A stretch of 64,000 nt of DNA from the NCBI RefSeq assembly GCF_039634365.2, contig NZ_CP155079.2, forward strand, positions 3,596,001 to 3,660,000, given 5' to 3'. The notes beneath the pieces are model-generated. The model searched no databases. It was not told the DNA's origin and saw nothing but the letters and a program-made list of their open reading frames with translations. Positions within the stretch are counted from its first letter, which is position 1. Each line of letters opens with the position of its first letter. This DNA is from Mucilaginibacter sp. PAMB04168 (GTDB taxonomy: Bacteria; Bacteroidota; Bacteroidia; Sphingobacteriales; Sphingobacteriaceae). Shown in pieces: positions 1-8,520 of the stretch. The translations under genes were made by a program, and so were the position numbers.

Positions 1-605
1 TTCTGCCAGGTGGCCCATGGGTTTAAGGAGCGAAAGATCCCATTGACTTTCGCCCAGTACATGGCGCGGTTCATGCCATAGGCAATCCCCCGCAGTATGT
101 GCATTTGGGTAGCGATATGATTAAGCAGCTTACCTCGCTCTCCTGAATCCATCAGGTTATCGTTGCCGCCTTTTAACACAAAGGCCCCAACATCGGCAGC
201 CAGCAGTGTCGCACGGGTCTGAAAGTCACGGGCACCTTGCTCAGCAAATAGTAACAGGGCGGGATTGGAACGGGCCAGCTTTACCGCGGACTCCACATCT
301 TTGACAATATCAATTCCACAGTCCGCTATTTCTTTGACCGTGTTGAGGTTGTTCATAATGGAAGCCACCTGGCTCAATCCCTGATAGATCCGGCTTTGCA
401 GATTGTTGACCACGACCAGTTGACCACTCACGGCCATTTGACCACGCTGGATCAGATCAAGTCTACTATTGGTCGTATTCAGCTGACCATTGATCGTGGA
501 AGAGTTAGCGGCTATGGCCGCTGAAACAGCCGGATCCACTACGAGGGTCTGGGCTGATGCCATACAAAAGCTAGCACTTAGCAGAAGGGTTAAAAAGATT
601 TTCAT
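1..605 (-). CDS. Secreted conjugative-transfer protein, TraI position (3' end cut by window edge)
   Basis: An open frame starts at the ATG at 605 and runs off the left edge with no stop, giving at least 201 residues. It opens with a clear signal peptide (MKIFLTLLLSASFCMASAQ), so the product is exported to the periplasm or outer membrane. The mature part is helical and rich in Ser, Asn, Leu and Gln, as expected of a coiled-coil-like conjugation accessory protein. It overlaps the end of traG by 4 nt and is the next gene of the operon, the slot held by TraI/DUF4141 in Bacteroides conjugative transposons. The assignment to that role rests on position, signal peptide and length; I do not recognise the sequence family itself. 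Confidence 0.7.
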   Translation of the reverse strand, partial: MKIFLTLLLSASFCMASAQTLVVDPAVSAAIAANSSTINGQLNTTNSRLDLIQRGQMAVSGQLVVVNNLQSRIYQGLSQVASIMNNLNTVKEIADCGIDIVKDVESAVKLARSNPALLLFAEQGARDFQTRATLLAADVGAFVLKGGNDNLMDSGERGKLLNHIATQMHILRGIAYGMNRAMYWAKVNGIFRSLNPWATWQ

Positions 606-3025
606 GCCAGGTAATGCTGATTGATGTAAGTGATAAAAGCGGACAAGGATATACCGCTTTCCTGATAATCGCTGATAAAAGCATCAACTCCCTTTCTATA
701 GTTCCCAAACCTTTTGATGTAGGTCTCCACTGCAGTCTTTTCCGGCTTTTCGGTCGTATAGCTGAGGTATTGTGCCAGCGACACCTCCACACCATAAACC
801 TCCCCAACAGCACCACGACGGATGTAAACTTCCTTGAAGCGGCCACGTCTTTCGGTGTTGTCCAGTTGGTTAATGGTAAAGATTTTTCGCCGCTCGGTTT
901 CATTGATGGATAATAAGGCAGCTATCTCCTGGTAGTTGTCTTTGAACTTGGTCTGATCCAGCAGGCAGATGGTATCCGAGTTGTTGATAATACTATCCTT
1001 GACGACCGCGTTCCCGATAATATCGCCCAGTTCCTGGGTCACCACGATCGCTTCTCCCCAAAACTTCCGCACCGTTTTATAGAGATATAATAAGTAGCCG
1101 GCCATGAGGGGACTGGCAATGGCCTTCCAGGCTTCTTCAACCACCAGGGTCTTTCTCCGATCGGACCGATACCGCATCTTTTGCAGGAACACATCCATGA
1201 TGATCAGCGTGACTATAGGAAATAGAATCTTGTGCTCCTTAATCGAATCGATCTCAAAAACAATAAAGCGTTCTGTAAATAGGGACTGATCGGCGTCCTT
1301 GTTCAGGATCGGTGCAAACTCGCCACCTTTGTAAAACTTCTTCAGTACATAGCGGAATTCATCAAAGTCAAATGGAATCCTTTCCAGCTCCTTGATCTCC
1401 GGGATCTTGACTAAGGCAAACTCATAAAAAGTATCAAATTTCAATTCACCCCGGGCTGCAAAGAACTGGCTGTAATAAGCCGAGATCACCTGCGCTATAA
1501 CATCCCGTTCAACCGTACTGAAGGTACCATCCGCCCCTTTCCAGGCCACCCCGATCAGCGTACAGAGAAAATCTTTTTTTTCAATGTTGTACTCTTCCTC
1601 GGCTATCCGAAATGGATTCATGGTGATAGGTGCCTGATCCGTATAGGTGATGTACTTGCCTTGGTAATAGGAACATAGGCCCGAATAGGAATGGCCGGTA
1701 TCAACGATCACCATGTCCATATTGTAGAGCATATACTGCTCGATCAGGGCATTCATGAAAAAGCTTTTCCCTGAACCACTGGGCCCCAACACGAACTTGT
1801 TCCGGTTATTGATCCGGCCCGTCCGCATCGGCAGGTCAGCCGGGTCCATGCGAACAGGGATACCCTGCCTGTCCGTGAAGCGGATCAAAAATTCGGAGGG
1901 TTCGTCTTTAGGCAGCGACTCTTTAAAGAAAAAGCACAAGGCCGCGTCAGCCGTCGTTAAAAACCAGTCATAACCTTTGAGTTCTACCCCATTTCCCGGT
2001 AATGCACTACGAAATAGTTCCAGCTGATTGTAGGCGTTCTTACTGGGAATAACACCCAGATGAAAAAGGGAACTTTCCACAAAGTTGGCGGCTTTTGCGA
2101 GCGCAGTCGGCTGGGCACAAATCATCACAGTAAAGTGACAGTTAACTAAGCGCTGGCTTTCCCTGGCGACATCATTCAGCAGCTGGTCAATGTCTTCCAC
2201 GCATAATTGATTGGCAGGGTCCGGTATACCGGCATGCCGCTTTTTCTTTTGTTCCAGTTTACGCAGGGTACCAATCTGATTAGGGATATCAATAAGTTGA
2301 TTAAATACGATGACTTCGCTACCGGGCACATTAAACAAAAAGGAAAGAAAATCGACCGGAAAGCCGCGGATACTTTCCTTCTCATTTAGTTCATTATAAC
2401 TGGAAACACTTGGGGGCAGGTCAATACTATCGGGGTTCACCAAACTGATGCAGCGGACCGTCTTGTCGCCCATGCCGATCTCCGTAGCCGAGGGAGACAA
2501 ATTATTCAAAGTAATCACCGGACTGTCAAATGACATACTGAGCATTTTCAATACCAGCTGATTCAATTGTGGTTCCCGGAGGTCTTTGCCTGTCGGCAAA
2601 ATTTCCAGCACCTTGGCGACGATTTGCCGGAATTCGCGCAAAAGCCTCGCGTCATAGACATAGAAGGCACCTTTTTTCAGCTGCCTGGTAATGGTCAGAT
2701 AAGTGCTGATCTGCAAGCAATCTCTTCCTTTAAAATGAGCATTATACTGCTGTTGCAGAAATTCATCTGCATGGCCCGGATCATAGGGGGAACGGCTGAT
2801 CACATCCAGCTTTTGCAGCAGGTAACCATCACCCAGGATCTTGACCACATTACTCAGCAGGTGATGAAATTCATCGTACCCTGCCGGATGGGCGGAATAC
2901 CGAACCACCGGGTTGGTCATTTCGATCACCACCGATAATTCACCGGCATTGCCGATCAGCAGGTCGAAATCCACGCCTTTATCCACCCCAGCATAAGGAA
3001 TGTTAAATAAGTTTTTTACGGCCAT
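602..3025 (-). CDS. traG: TraG, VirB4-type conjugation ATPase
   Basis: The VirB4/TrbE-like ATPase that powers the type IV secretion apparatus of Bacteroides-type conjugative elements, at the inner membrane. About 807 residues. The N-terminal TraG domain begins at MAVKNLFNIPYAG. The Walker A loop GPSGSGKS is near residue 412 and the Walker B segment LVVEEAW near residue 627, followed by the QELGDII and NNSDTICLLDQ region typical of VirB4 proteins. An in-frame GTG/ATG extension to 3109 exists, but those residues lie inside traF and do not resemble TraG, so I chose the ATG at 3025. It overlaps traF by 23 nt and the next gene by 4 nt, so the genes are translationally coupled. Length is normal for the family, with no sign of decay. 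Confidence 0.95.
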   Translation of the reverse strand: MAVKNLFNIPYAGVDKGVDFDLLIGNAGELSVVIEMTNPVVRYSAHPAGYDEFHHLLSNVVKILGDGYLLQKLDVISRSPYDPGHADEFLQQQYNAHFKGRDCLQISTYLTITRQLKKGAFYVYDARLLREFRQIVAKVLEILPTGKDLREPQLNQLVLKMLSMSFDSPVITLNNLSPSATEIGMGDKTVRCISLVNPDSIDLPPSVSSYNELNEKESIRGFPVDFLSFLFNVPGSEVIVFNQLIDIPNQIGTLRKLEQKKKRHAGIPDPANQLCVEDIDQLLNDVARESQRLVNCHFTVMICAQPTALAKAANFVESSLFHLGVIPSKNAYNQLELFRSALPGNGVELKGYDWFLTTADAALCFFFKESLPKDEPSEFLIRFTDRQGIPVRMDPADLPMRTGRINNRNKFVLGPSGSGKSFFMNALIEQYMLYNMDMVIVDTGHSYSGLCSYYQGKYITYTDQAPITMNPFRIAEEEYNIEKKDFLCTLIGVAWKGADGTFSTVERDVIAQVISAYYSQFFAARGELKFDTFYEFALVKIPEIKELERIPFDFDEFRYVLKKFYKGGEFAPILNKDADQSLFTERFIVFEIDSIKEHKILFPIVTLIIMDVFLQKMRYRSDRRKTLVVEEAWKAIASPLMAGYLLYLYKTVRKFWGEAIVVTQELGDIIGNAVVKDSIINNSDTICLLDQTKFKDNYQEIAALLSINETERRKIFTINQLDNTERRGRFKEVYIRRGAVGEVYGVEVSLAQYLSYTTEKPEKTAVETYIKRFGNYRKGVDAFISDYQESGISLSAFITYINQHYLA

Positions 3026-3290
3026 AATGGTTGAGGATAAAAATTCGGGTGTCACGACGTTTGCTATGCAATCCGCCTTTTTGCTTGTGTGCCGTAAAAA
3101 GCAGGCCACCCAGGATGCAACTAATCAGCATAACTGCGCCTAGCCACATACTGACTAACGACATGAGCAACGCGCCGGAGACCAGGCCGCTTAACAGGGA
3201 GGCAAGGCCCCAGTAGATAAATTTTCCCTGGAAGCCTTTAAATACAAGGGGTTTTTGAAGCCCCTTGTAAACAGCAAATCTCCTGGGCAT
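3003..3290 (-). CDS. traF: TraF, DUF4133 conjugation membrane protein
   Basis: Small inner-membrane component of the Bacteroides-type mating-pair apparatus, analogous in size and topology to VirB3. 95 residues from the ATG at 3290. It starts MPRRFAVYKGLQKPLVFKGF, the basic GLxKPLxFKG entry typical of DUF4133, followed by two adjacent hydrophobic segments at about residues 27-47 and 50-70, then a basic tail. A longer frame to 3401 would run through traE and was rejected; the chosen ATG lies 2 nt after the traE stop. The order traE-traF-traG is the classical one. Only the exact start is uncertain. Confidence 0.9.
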   Translation of the reverse strand: MPRRFAVYKGLQKPLVFKGFQGKFIYWGLASLLSGLVSGALLMSLVSMWLGAVMLISCILGGLLFTAHKQKGGLHSKRRDTRIFILNHYGRKKLI

Positions 3291-3292
3291 TT

Positions 3293-3598
3293 TTAAAGGC
3301 CGAAGAATGATTTGATAACCAGCGCGGAAACTACAAGGAATACGCAGGAACCACCCCATCCCATCAGTTCCTTGTTGATGTCCTGATCTCCGGAGTTCCA
3401 TTTGGAGTACACCCGGATGGCGCCGACAATGCCGACGATACCCCCGATCACCAAAGTGATATTCGTGACCGGATCAACATAGGTCTTTAAAGTAGAGGTG
3501 GCCGTATTCAGGCCAGCTACACCGCTTTGAGCAAGTACAGGAAAAGAAAGGGCAAGCATTAAAGCCGATGCCCAAAGCTTTTTGGTTTTAGAAAACAT
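3293..3598 (-). CDS. traE: TraE, DUF4134 conjugation pilin-like protein
   Basis: 101-residue DUF4134 protein, the small exported membrane protein of Bacteroides-type conjugation systems, comparable to VirB2 pilin subunits in size and topology. It has a signal sequence (about residues 1-23, ending VLAQ), a short helical part containing STLKTYVDPV, a hydrophobic segment ITLVIGGIVGIVGAIRVYSK, the polar SGDQDINKE loop, and a second hydrophobic segment ending in KSFFGL. The IGAIRVY-KW-SGDQD arrangement is diagnostic of the family. It is directly upstream of traF. About 240 nt without a gene separate it from a second DUF4134-like gene. Confidence 0.9.
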   Translation of the reverse strand: MFSKTKKLWASALMLALSFPVLAQSGVAGLNTATSTLKTYVDPVTNITLVIGGIVGIVGAIRVYSKWNSGDQDINKELMGWGGSCVFLVVSALVIKSFFGL

Positions 3599-3840
3599 TA
3601 ATATTGGAGAAAAAATCGAGGCGGAGATCTTTTAGCGCAGCCGGGAAAGCGGCGTGGTATGATAAAAAGCGTTCAGATCACGAACAACGCTTCGGTGTTA
3701 TACCCATGATAATTACTGTAATTTACCAGAAGGCAGGGCAAATCACGCTGACCTATCTGGCCAGCAAATTGAGCAGTAAAGAGACCGGAAACTTTTAGTG
3801 GCCGCCGGGAGACGACCATGGCCACAGAGCCAAATGGCGT

Positions 3841-4131
3841 TTAAATTCCGAACAACGCCCTCAAAAACACGCCGGATAACAGTACAAAAAGGGCGGCATA
3901 AAACCACGCTGCAACGGCGACGTCGACGTGATGCTTACCATCCTGCCAGTTTTTATAGACCGATACTGCACCGCATAGTCCCAGCAAGGTAGCGATGACC
4001 AGTGCACAGTCAAATGCAGAGAAATAGGTAGAAACCAACTCCTGTCGTGCTTGCTGCATTTCAGCAATACCGGGTTGTGCAATCACATAAAACCCGGATA
4101 GCAGCAGCCCAAGAGTAACCATCATTTTCAT
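3841..4131 (-). CDS. Second DUF4134/TraE-like protein
   Basis: 96 residues with the same plan as TraE: signal sequence ending VIAQ, a helix with QQARQELVSTYF, a hydrophobic segment followed by GAVSVYKNWQDGKHHVD, and a second hydrophobic segment ending LRALFGI. The spacing, the V-Y-x-x-W-x-x-G loop and the C-terminal xxFGI/xxFGL end match TraE closely, so this is a diverged paralogue. It follows the gene at 4134 with 2 nt spacing, so it belongs to the tra operon. It may be an alternative pilin-like subunit; that role is inference. The loop is HHVD where the TraE paralogue has QDIN. Confidence 0.8.
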   Translation of the reverse strand: MKMMVTLGLLLSGFYVIAQPGIAEMQQARQELVSTYFSAFDCALVIATLLGLCGAVSVYKNWQDGKHHVDVAVAAWFYAALFVLLSGVFLRALFGI

Positions 4132-4133
4132 GG

Positions 4134-4418
4134 TCAGAAACTGACTGCCCTGATATAGTCGATGGCGTCCTCCCTGGCAAGGTTGAACGTTTGCTTCAGG
4201 CTCGTACCCCCGGAAGAAACCACCGGAGACGCCCTTATATTTCCGGACGGCTCATCTGGTACATTCTTCACCGTTTCTCCATCTTTTACAAAGGTTAATT
4301 CTCCTGTTTCATCGTCACCCAATGAACGTTTACCGGCTCTAAAATCCCAGGCAAGCAATGCGGAATAATAAGCGGTATAAATACCGAAAAGCCAGATGGC
4401 AAAATTGATCCAGTTCAT
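4134..4418 (-). CDS. Small single-TM protein of the transfer operon
   Basis: 94 residues. One N-terminal transmembrane helix (about residues 5-25, rich in aromatic residues, ending LLAWDFRAGKR) is followed by an acidic, flexible tail (GDDETGELTF, then a Ser/Pro/Gly stretch) and a final amphipathic helix. Its place between the DUF3408 protein and the TraE-like proteins, with a 4-nt overlap upstream and 2 nt downstream, is where TraD-like small proteins lie in related elements. I do not recognise a named domain. A membrane anchor or adaptor role in the mating apparatus is inferred from position only. Confidence 0.7.
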   Translation of the reverse strand: MNWINFAIWLFGIYTAYYSALLAWDFRAGKRSLGDDETGELTFVKDGETVKNVPDEPSGNIRASPVVSSGGTSLKQTFNLAREDAIDYIRAVSF

Positions 4419-4771
4419 AAATCTGTATTTTGAATATAGTGTTTAATGGTGCTTTTAATTTCCGGATGGGTATCCAGTACATGTTGGACAGCGAAGGCAA
4501 CGAACTTGGTGATATCCGTCCCCGTCGCCATTTTAAATTTGGTCAGGGTGTCTACTGTCTTCTTATCGAAACGGACGTGCACCATGTTTTTATGGAGGGC
4601 GTTGTCATAGGTGGCAATGGCCTGTATGATGTCGGGCAATCTGGGAGTTGCTTCATTCTTTAACTTGCGTACAGCGGGCGCGCGGGCTTTAGGAGGCACT
4701 TCTGTCGCTCTTGCAACCGGTTTACCCAATTCCTCGCGGATCTGATCAGCCAGTGATTTCATTTTTTCCAT
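4415..4771 (-). CDS. DUF3408 / TraB-like ribbon-helix-helix-type protein
   Basis: 118 residues. A disordered N-terminal third rich in Pro, Ala and basic residues is followed by a compact domain with VHVRFDKKTVDTLTKFKMATGTDITKFVAFAV, the strand-helix-helix pattern of DUF3408 proteins that accompany ParA in Bacteroides-type elements. The beta-strand MVHVRFD and the helices after it look like a ribbon-helix-helix DNA-binding fold. It overlaps the ParA gene by 13 nt. By analogy with ParA/ParB-like pairs it may bind element DNA or centromere-like sites and partner the ATPase, or act as a transfer-operon regulator; both are inferences. Confidence 0.8.
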   Translation of the reverse strand: MEKMKSLADQIREELGKPVARATEVPPKARAPAVRKLKNEATPRLPDIIQAIATYDNALHKNMVHVRFDKKTVDTLTKFKMATGTDITKFVAFAVQHVLDTHPEIKSTIKHYIQNTDL

Positions 4772-5385
4772 AAGCGTTCTGCAAATATTTCTTCAAACAC
4801 AGGGTAGATAACCGGGATGAGAGAGACAGGGGTATGAAAGGTGGTGATCCTCTGAAAGTCCACCCGGTCAGGAATGGGAGCGGTTATCTTGCCCAACTTT
4901 TGCAGCTGGACATTGACCTCGGTCATGATCTCAAATTTGGCATTGGCCTTGATCCGGTTAGGCACAAAGACGACTTCTACCCTGGGGTTCACTTTTTTGA
5001 GTACTACGGTAAAGAGTACCGTGGACTGGTAAGTGAATTCATCATAAGCAAATGGACAGATCACCAGGTCTGCCGATTCGAATACGGGTAATAGGCCGTC
5101 GTCATCCAGCTTACCGGGCAAGTCGATCAATAGAACATGATCTGCATTTTGATTTAAAACATGGTATACAATAGGGAAACTTTCCAGCGTCGCAGGAACG
5201 ACTTCGTAGGGTTCCTCATTTTCCAAAATTTTTGCTTTGTCAAATTTTTGGGAAATGGACTGCTGGTAATCCATATCAATAATGGACGCTTTCGATTTCC
5301 GCGCGATCGTAATGTAATTTGCCGCCAGTACGGCCAGCGTACTCTTCCCGACTCCGCCTTTCTGGTTTCCAATGATGGTAATCAT
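4759..5385 (-). CDS. ParA/MinD-family ATPase (TraA-like)
   Basis: 208 residues. The deviant Walker A is at the very start (GNQKGGVGKST, residues 6-16), followed by SIIDMDYQQS (Walker A') and DHVLLIDLPG (Walker B), the usual ParA core of about 200 residues. These proteins bind ATP and DNA and partition or position plasmids and conjugative elements; in Bacteroides elements this gene is called traA. It lies 18 nt downstream of the relaxase and overlaps the DUF3408 gene. No N-terminal HTH is present, so it is a small ParA of the plasmid type Ib/TraA class. The start is fixed by the motif position. Confidence 0.92.
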   Translation of the reverse strand: MITIIGNQKGGVGKSTLAVLAANYITIARKSKASIIDMDYQQSISQKFDKAKILENEEPYEVVPATLESFPIVYHVLNQNADHVLLIDLPGKLDDDGLLPVFESADLVICPFAYDEFTYQSTVLFTVVLKKVNPRVEVVFVPNRIKANAKFEIMTEVNVQLQKLGKITAPIPDRVDFQRITTFHTPVSLIPVIYPVFEEIFAERLWKK

Positions 5386-5403
5386 AAAATATTTAATTAT
5401 CCC

Positions 5404-6357
5404 TTAGCGGGTGTTTGTTCTGGCCTGTTTTTTACGGTGGCGGTTCCGGCCCAGGATAGCCTCATCATCAATATCATCCGCCATCCAAATCGGACCGATA
5501 TAAGCGGCGGTCTCATGACCAGATGACTCCATATTACTTAGCGGAAGTTCCCACGCACTCGTTTGCTCCGGTATTTGCGCAGAAAGGTACTTTAGCGACA
5601 ATACCTCACTCCCCTTAAAGACCTGCTTGGTGGCGTGGTCCAGGATGGTATAACCATAAGGGGCTTTCCCTTCCGCCGCATGAAATACCAATTCCACCTG
5701 GTAATGACTTTCAAGCAGTTGCCGATAACCTGCGGCATCCTTATGTGCCCATAACAAGGCTTTAAGCTCTCCTATCCTGAATTTGTCAGGCCGATATGCA
5801 GCTATATGCTTTTCCAGTTTCTGCTCATCAAAATCACTGCCCATATAACCTTTACTTTCCAGGATCAGGTAAAATTGCGCTCTGGTGCTAAAAGCGTATT
5901 GCAGGGCAAAATCGTACCCGAGGACCTTATTCAAGCTGGCCGATGCCCTTAGATATTCATAAGCACTGTTGATCTTTCTGCCGTCCTTTCCAATCCGGGT
6001 CGTCACTAAGTGCAGATGGTTGTTACTCGTGTCTTTATGAAATATAGCCAGGTAGGGTTGTTGACCGTAACCCATTTCCTCCATCCAAAGTGTTGCGATC
6101 GCTGTGAGCTGACCCTTATCGTACTCCTTTCCTTTAGCCGACAGGACTGCATGAAATTGCGCCTTTTCGATCCGCGTATTGACGGACGATACCATTTGCA
6201 GGTAATTAATAAAATCCTGCGGGCGCAGGTTTTGAAAGGCCTGCAAAGGACCAAACCCGGAAATCTTCATAAGTTCTCCTGTATTGCGGTCCACTTTATC
6301 CGTGTTATAACGTACGGCCGGAAAACCGGAAACGTTCTTAAGGATTTTAACGATCAT
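5404..6357 (-). CDS. MOBP-like relaxase/mobilisation nuclease
   Basis: 317 residues. The protein nicks DNA at oriT and leads the transferred strand. The visible signature is the metal-binding histidine motif NNHLHLVTTRIG (HxH followed by VTTR) near residues 112-123, with a preceding FHAVLSAKGKEY strand and Tyr18/Tyr candidates in the N-terminal segment for the nicking tyrosine. It resembles the MobB/relaxase proteins of Bacteroidetes mobilisable elements. The C-terminal half carries no recognisable helicase or primase domain and ends in a basic tail (RNRHRKKQARTNTR). It is downstream of the MobC-like gene across a 561-nt spacer and immediately upstream of ParA. Confidence 0.88.
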   Translation of the reverse strand: MIVKILKNVSGFPAVRYNTDKVDRNTGELMKISGFGPLQAFQNLRPQDFINYLQMVSSVNTRIEKAQFHAVLSAKGKEYDKGQLTAIATLWMEEMGYGQQPYLAIFHKDTSNNHLHLVTTRIGKDGRKINSAYEYLRASASLNKVLGYDFALQYAFSTRAQFYLILESKGYMGSDFDEQKLEKHIAAYRPDKFRIGELKALLWAHKDAAGYRQLLESHYQVELVFHAAEGKAPYGYTILDHATKQVFKGSEVLSLKYLSAQIPEQTSAWELPLSNMESSGHETAAYIGPIWMADDIDDEAILGRNRHRKKQARTNTR

Positions 6358-6918
6358 AAAATTATTCAGGCATCATCCGTTCAGGCGAACCCTATCAATC
6401 CAGGTTGTAAACTTTATGGTGGCGAAGGTATAGTGATTAAAAACCGCGCGGATAGCTATCTATCACGAGAGCCACCTATCTGCTGATCTGTCAACGCGCT
6501 ACCGGCTCATCTGATTGCCCGCTATTACCTGATTCAGGTAAACTTCTATCAGCCTATCCTTAGCGCTAAAGAGCTGTTGAGCTGTTTAGCGCTGTATCAA
6601 GGAATCATTGGTTCTTTAAATCCGTATAAACAGGTATTCTCCTACCCGTATATCCAAATAGCAGCACCATTACATAGCTGTGTGTCGGAGTAGCTTCATA
6701 ATGAGAAACATGGTGAACGCGTTATCCATCCATCAAAATAGCCGTATAACGCCATCCACCGTGAACAGTGTAACCTGCTCACCCTATATCCTGGAAACGC
6801 CATAAATCAATGACCATATAAGAATATATCCGGGTAACAATAGAACCAGCTAACCACCTGCCTGAGTAACTGAATAGCTGATGATCCATCTATTGTCGGT
6901 TATCAGAAAGTAACGAAA
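6358..6918. other. 561-nt non-coding spacer between relaxase and MobC-like gene
   Basis: No frame of convincing length in either strand. It is rich in short inverted repeats: TTACCTGA-t-TCAGGTAA at 6525-6541 and AGCGCTAAA / TTTAGCGCT at 6562-6593, plus many scattered GGATA and TATCC words. Such spacing inside a mob operon is unusual; it may hold a second relaxase-binding site, a plasmid-type regulatory region or a decayed gene. Confidence 0.6.
6562..6593. repeat. 9-bp perfect inverted repeat with duplicated loop
   Basis: Arms AGCGCTAAA (6562-6570) and TTTAGCGCT (6585-6593) enclose a 14-nt loop made of two copies of GAGCTG. Each arm also contains the palindrome AGCGCT. The structure lies about 200 nt upstream of the relaxase start on the coding strand, a place where relaxosome binding sites or an operator would be expected. 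Confidence 0.55.
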
Positions 6919-7329
6919 TCATCGGCCCGCGAGCCGGATTACCTTTCGAAAAACAATCTCCAGGCGCTGCTGGAGGTCCAGATACTGCTCAAAAAGCTGG
7001 TTAAATTTTTCTGCTACATAATAGGGGACCTGCCCTTGCAATTTCATGATATTGGCATGCCTGGCCAACTGGTTGATATTATTGCCGACCCGGGCCATCT
7101 CCGCCCCCAACGCATCCATCTGGCTGATGAGCTCCCTGGTATTAAGGAGCATCCGCTCAGAACCGTTGAGCAACCGCACCCTGACTAATTCGGTTTTGGA
7201 AACACCCAGCGTTCGTTCCATAGTCAAAACCAGGTCGTATTCGGTTTGGGTAAATCTGGCATCAATTTTCCTGGTGCGCTTCTCGCGCTCCAGTTTGGGC
7301 CTTTCAGCTAACTTTCTTTGATCAGCCAT
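6919..7329 (-). CDS. MobC-like relaxosome accessory protein
   Basis: 136 residues. A basic N-terminal part (KLEREKRTRKIDARFTQTEYD) forms the strand and first helix of a ribbon-helix-helix DNA-binding domain, and the segment ALGAEMARVGNNINQLARHAN is the well-conserved MobC (relaxosome) core, followed by a long C-terminal helix (FNQLFEQYLDLQQRLEIVFRKV). MobC proteins bind oriT and help the relaxase melt and nick it. The gene is the first of the mob genes and starts about 30 nt from the multi-hairpin oriT candidate, which fits that job well. Confidence 0.85.
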   Translation of the reverse strand: MADQRKLAERPKLEREKRTRKIDARFTQTEYDLVLTMERTLGVSKTELVRVRLLNGSERMLLNTRELISQMDALGAEMARVGNNINQLARHANIMKLQGQVPYYVAEKFNQLFEQYLDLQQRLEIVFRKVIRLAGR

Positions 7330-7358
7330 TAGAAAAATGAGTTGCGAATTTTTTATAT

Positions 7359-7438
7359 CCTCCCCGGAGGGGCAAGATTCTTTTGGGCAGGATAAAATTC
7401 GGGAAGCGAATTTTTGTCCGACAAAAAGACATCTTGCC
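7359..7438. other. Candidate origin of transfer (nested inverted repeats)
   Basis: In 80 nt there are four inverted repeats: CCTCC/GGAGG around 7359-7370, an outer pair GGCAAGAT (7371-7378) with ATCTTGCC (7431-7438), AAATTCG (7395-7401) with CGAATTT (7407-7413), and TTTTTGTC (7411-7418) with GACAAAAA (7420-7427). The block sits directly upstream of the MobC-like gene and downstream of the primase-like gene, the normal place for oriT. No nick site can be read from sequence alone. Confidence 0.6.
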
Positions 7439-7560
7439 TTTCCAAAAACAAGGTGGTTTTAGTATTCAATTTAACTGTTAGACTGCACTGACTTGAAGGT
7501 TCGCAGGCTCGAAGGCGATAGGATATCCAAGGAAAACCTAAACCCAAAAAGCCGCAACGC

Positions 7561-8520
7561 CTACCGGTGAATCTGCACCTGTGATTTTGAATAACAATCT
7601 GTGGCCTGCCTTTGTTCAACGACAACCAGGTTGAGTGCGTCCGTTATTTTATCATTATAATCATTAAAACCGCTGTAAGTGCCCGACCGGTCGGTAGCGT
7701 AAGGCAATGATTTGATAAATTCCCGGGACGCCAGCAGCCCAGGGTTATCCCGATCAAAATAGATATCCAGCGTTGAAAATGCTTTAGCCTTTCCAATGCC
7801 TGCATTCAGTCTGGAAAGCGAATTGAGTACAATGACACTATGGTCCGCCAGGGGATGCTCCAATTTCCAGCTGAGGTAATTGATAAAGCCTTCAAAGACT
7901 ACTGCTTTTTTTTCGTGACCGGAAATAAAGGTAATAGCCTTGCTGCCCAGGCAACCTTTAAAGTATTTGTTGCGGACCTCCCAGCCGGACATCTCATTTT
8001 GCCACCCGGCAGCAAAAAAATGTTTTCGTATGCCTTTCGAGTCTTCTACGTAATAGTAAACTTCGGATAGACACTTTTTACCCACATCCCAGACGCCACG
8101 GCTTTTTAAGTAACCGGTTATAGCCGGATGGGTACCGATCGGCTTAATCTGTTCAACCACATAATTAGGGATTTGAACTGCACTTCGGGGACGGCTCCCG
8201 GTAAGGGCAGCGGAATGCGGTTCAACAGGCTTGATGGAAAGTACTTGTTGAATTTTGTGTACGACCTCCTTGAACCCTAGGTCTTTCCAATAGGCCAAGC
8301 CAAAGTCAATGATGTTACCACCTTTACCGGTACCATGATCAAACCAGACACCGAGGTCGTCATTAACACAGAAGGAAGGTACACGATCACCTTCCCTGAG
8401 CATGCTGTTATACATATTTTCCTTACCACGGTGAGGGATGGGTTCGTATCCCAGATGACGAAGCAGGGTTACTAAAGAAGCTTGCTGCTTGAGCTCCTGT
8501 GCATTTAATAGATTGGACAT
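7561..8520 (-). CDS. Primase-like TOPRIM protein of mobile elements
   Basis: 319 residues. The N-terminal part (Y-N-S-M-L-R-E-x-D-R-V-P-S-F-x-V and WFDHGTGKGGNIIDF, residues about 38-80) matches the zinc-finger-like domain of Bacteroidetes mobile-element primases, but without the usual CHC2 cysteines. The C-terminal half is a TOPRIM fold with the acidic motifs KAVVFEGFINYLS (near residue 210) and LDIYFDRDNPG (DxD, near residue 252). It probably makes primers for the transferred strand or for element replication in the recipient. It is the first gene of the mob region, separated from mobC by the oriT candidate. The family is usually 300-320 residues, so it looks intact. Confidence 0.85.
   Translation of the reverse strand: MSNLLNAQELKQQASLVTLLRHLGYEPIPHRGKENMYNSMLREGDRVPSFCVNDDLGVWFDHGTGKGGNIIDFGLAYWKDLGFKEVVHKIQQVLSIKPVEPHSAALTGSRPRSAVQIPNYVVEQIKPIGTHPAITGYLKSRGVWDVGKKCLSEVYYYVEDSKGIRKHFFAAGWQNEMSGWEVRNKYFKGCLGSKAITFISGHEKKAVVFEGFINYLSWKLEHPLADHSVIVLNSLSRLNAGIGKAKAFSTLDIYFDRDNPGLLASREFIKSLPYATDRSGTYSGFNDYNDKITDALNLVVVEQRQATDCYSKSQVQIHR

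Noticed and set aside
3026-3109. N-terminal extension of traG to the codon at 3109
   Set aside because: The added residues lie within traF and do not look like TraG; the ATG at 3025 begins the conserved N-terminus.
4430-4663. Plus-strand frame over the DUF3408 gene
   Set aside because: Shadow of the minus-strand gene, which has the domain pattern and operon overlaps.
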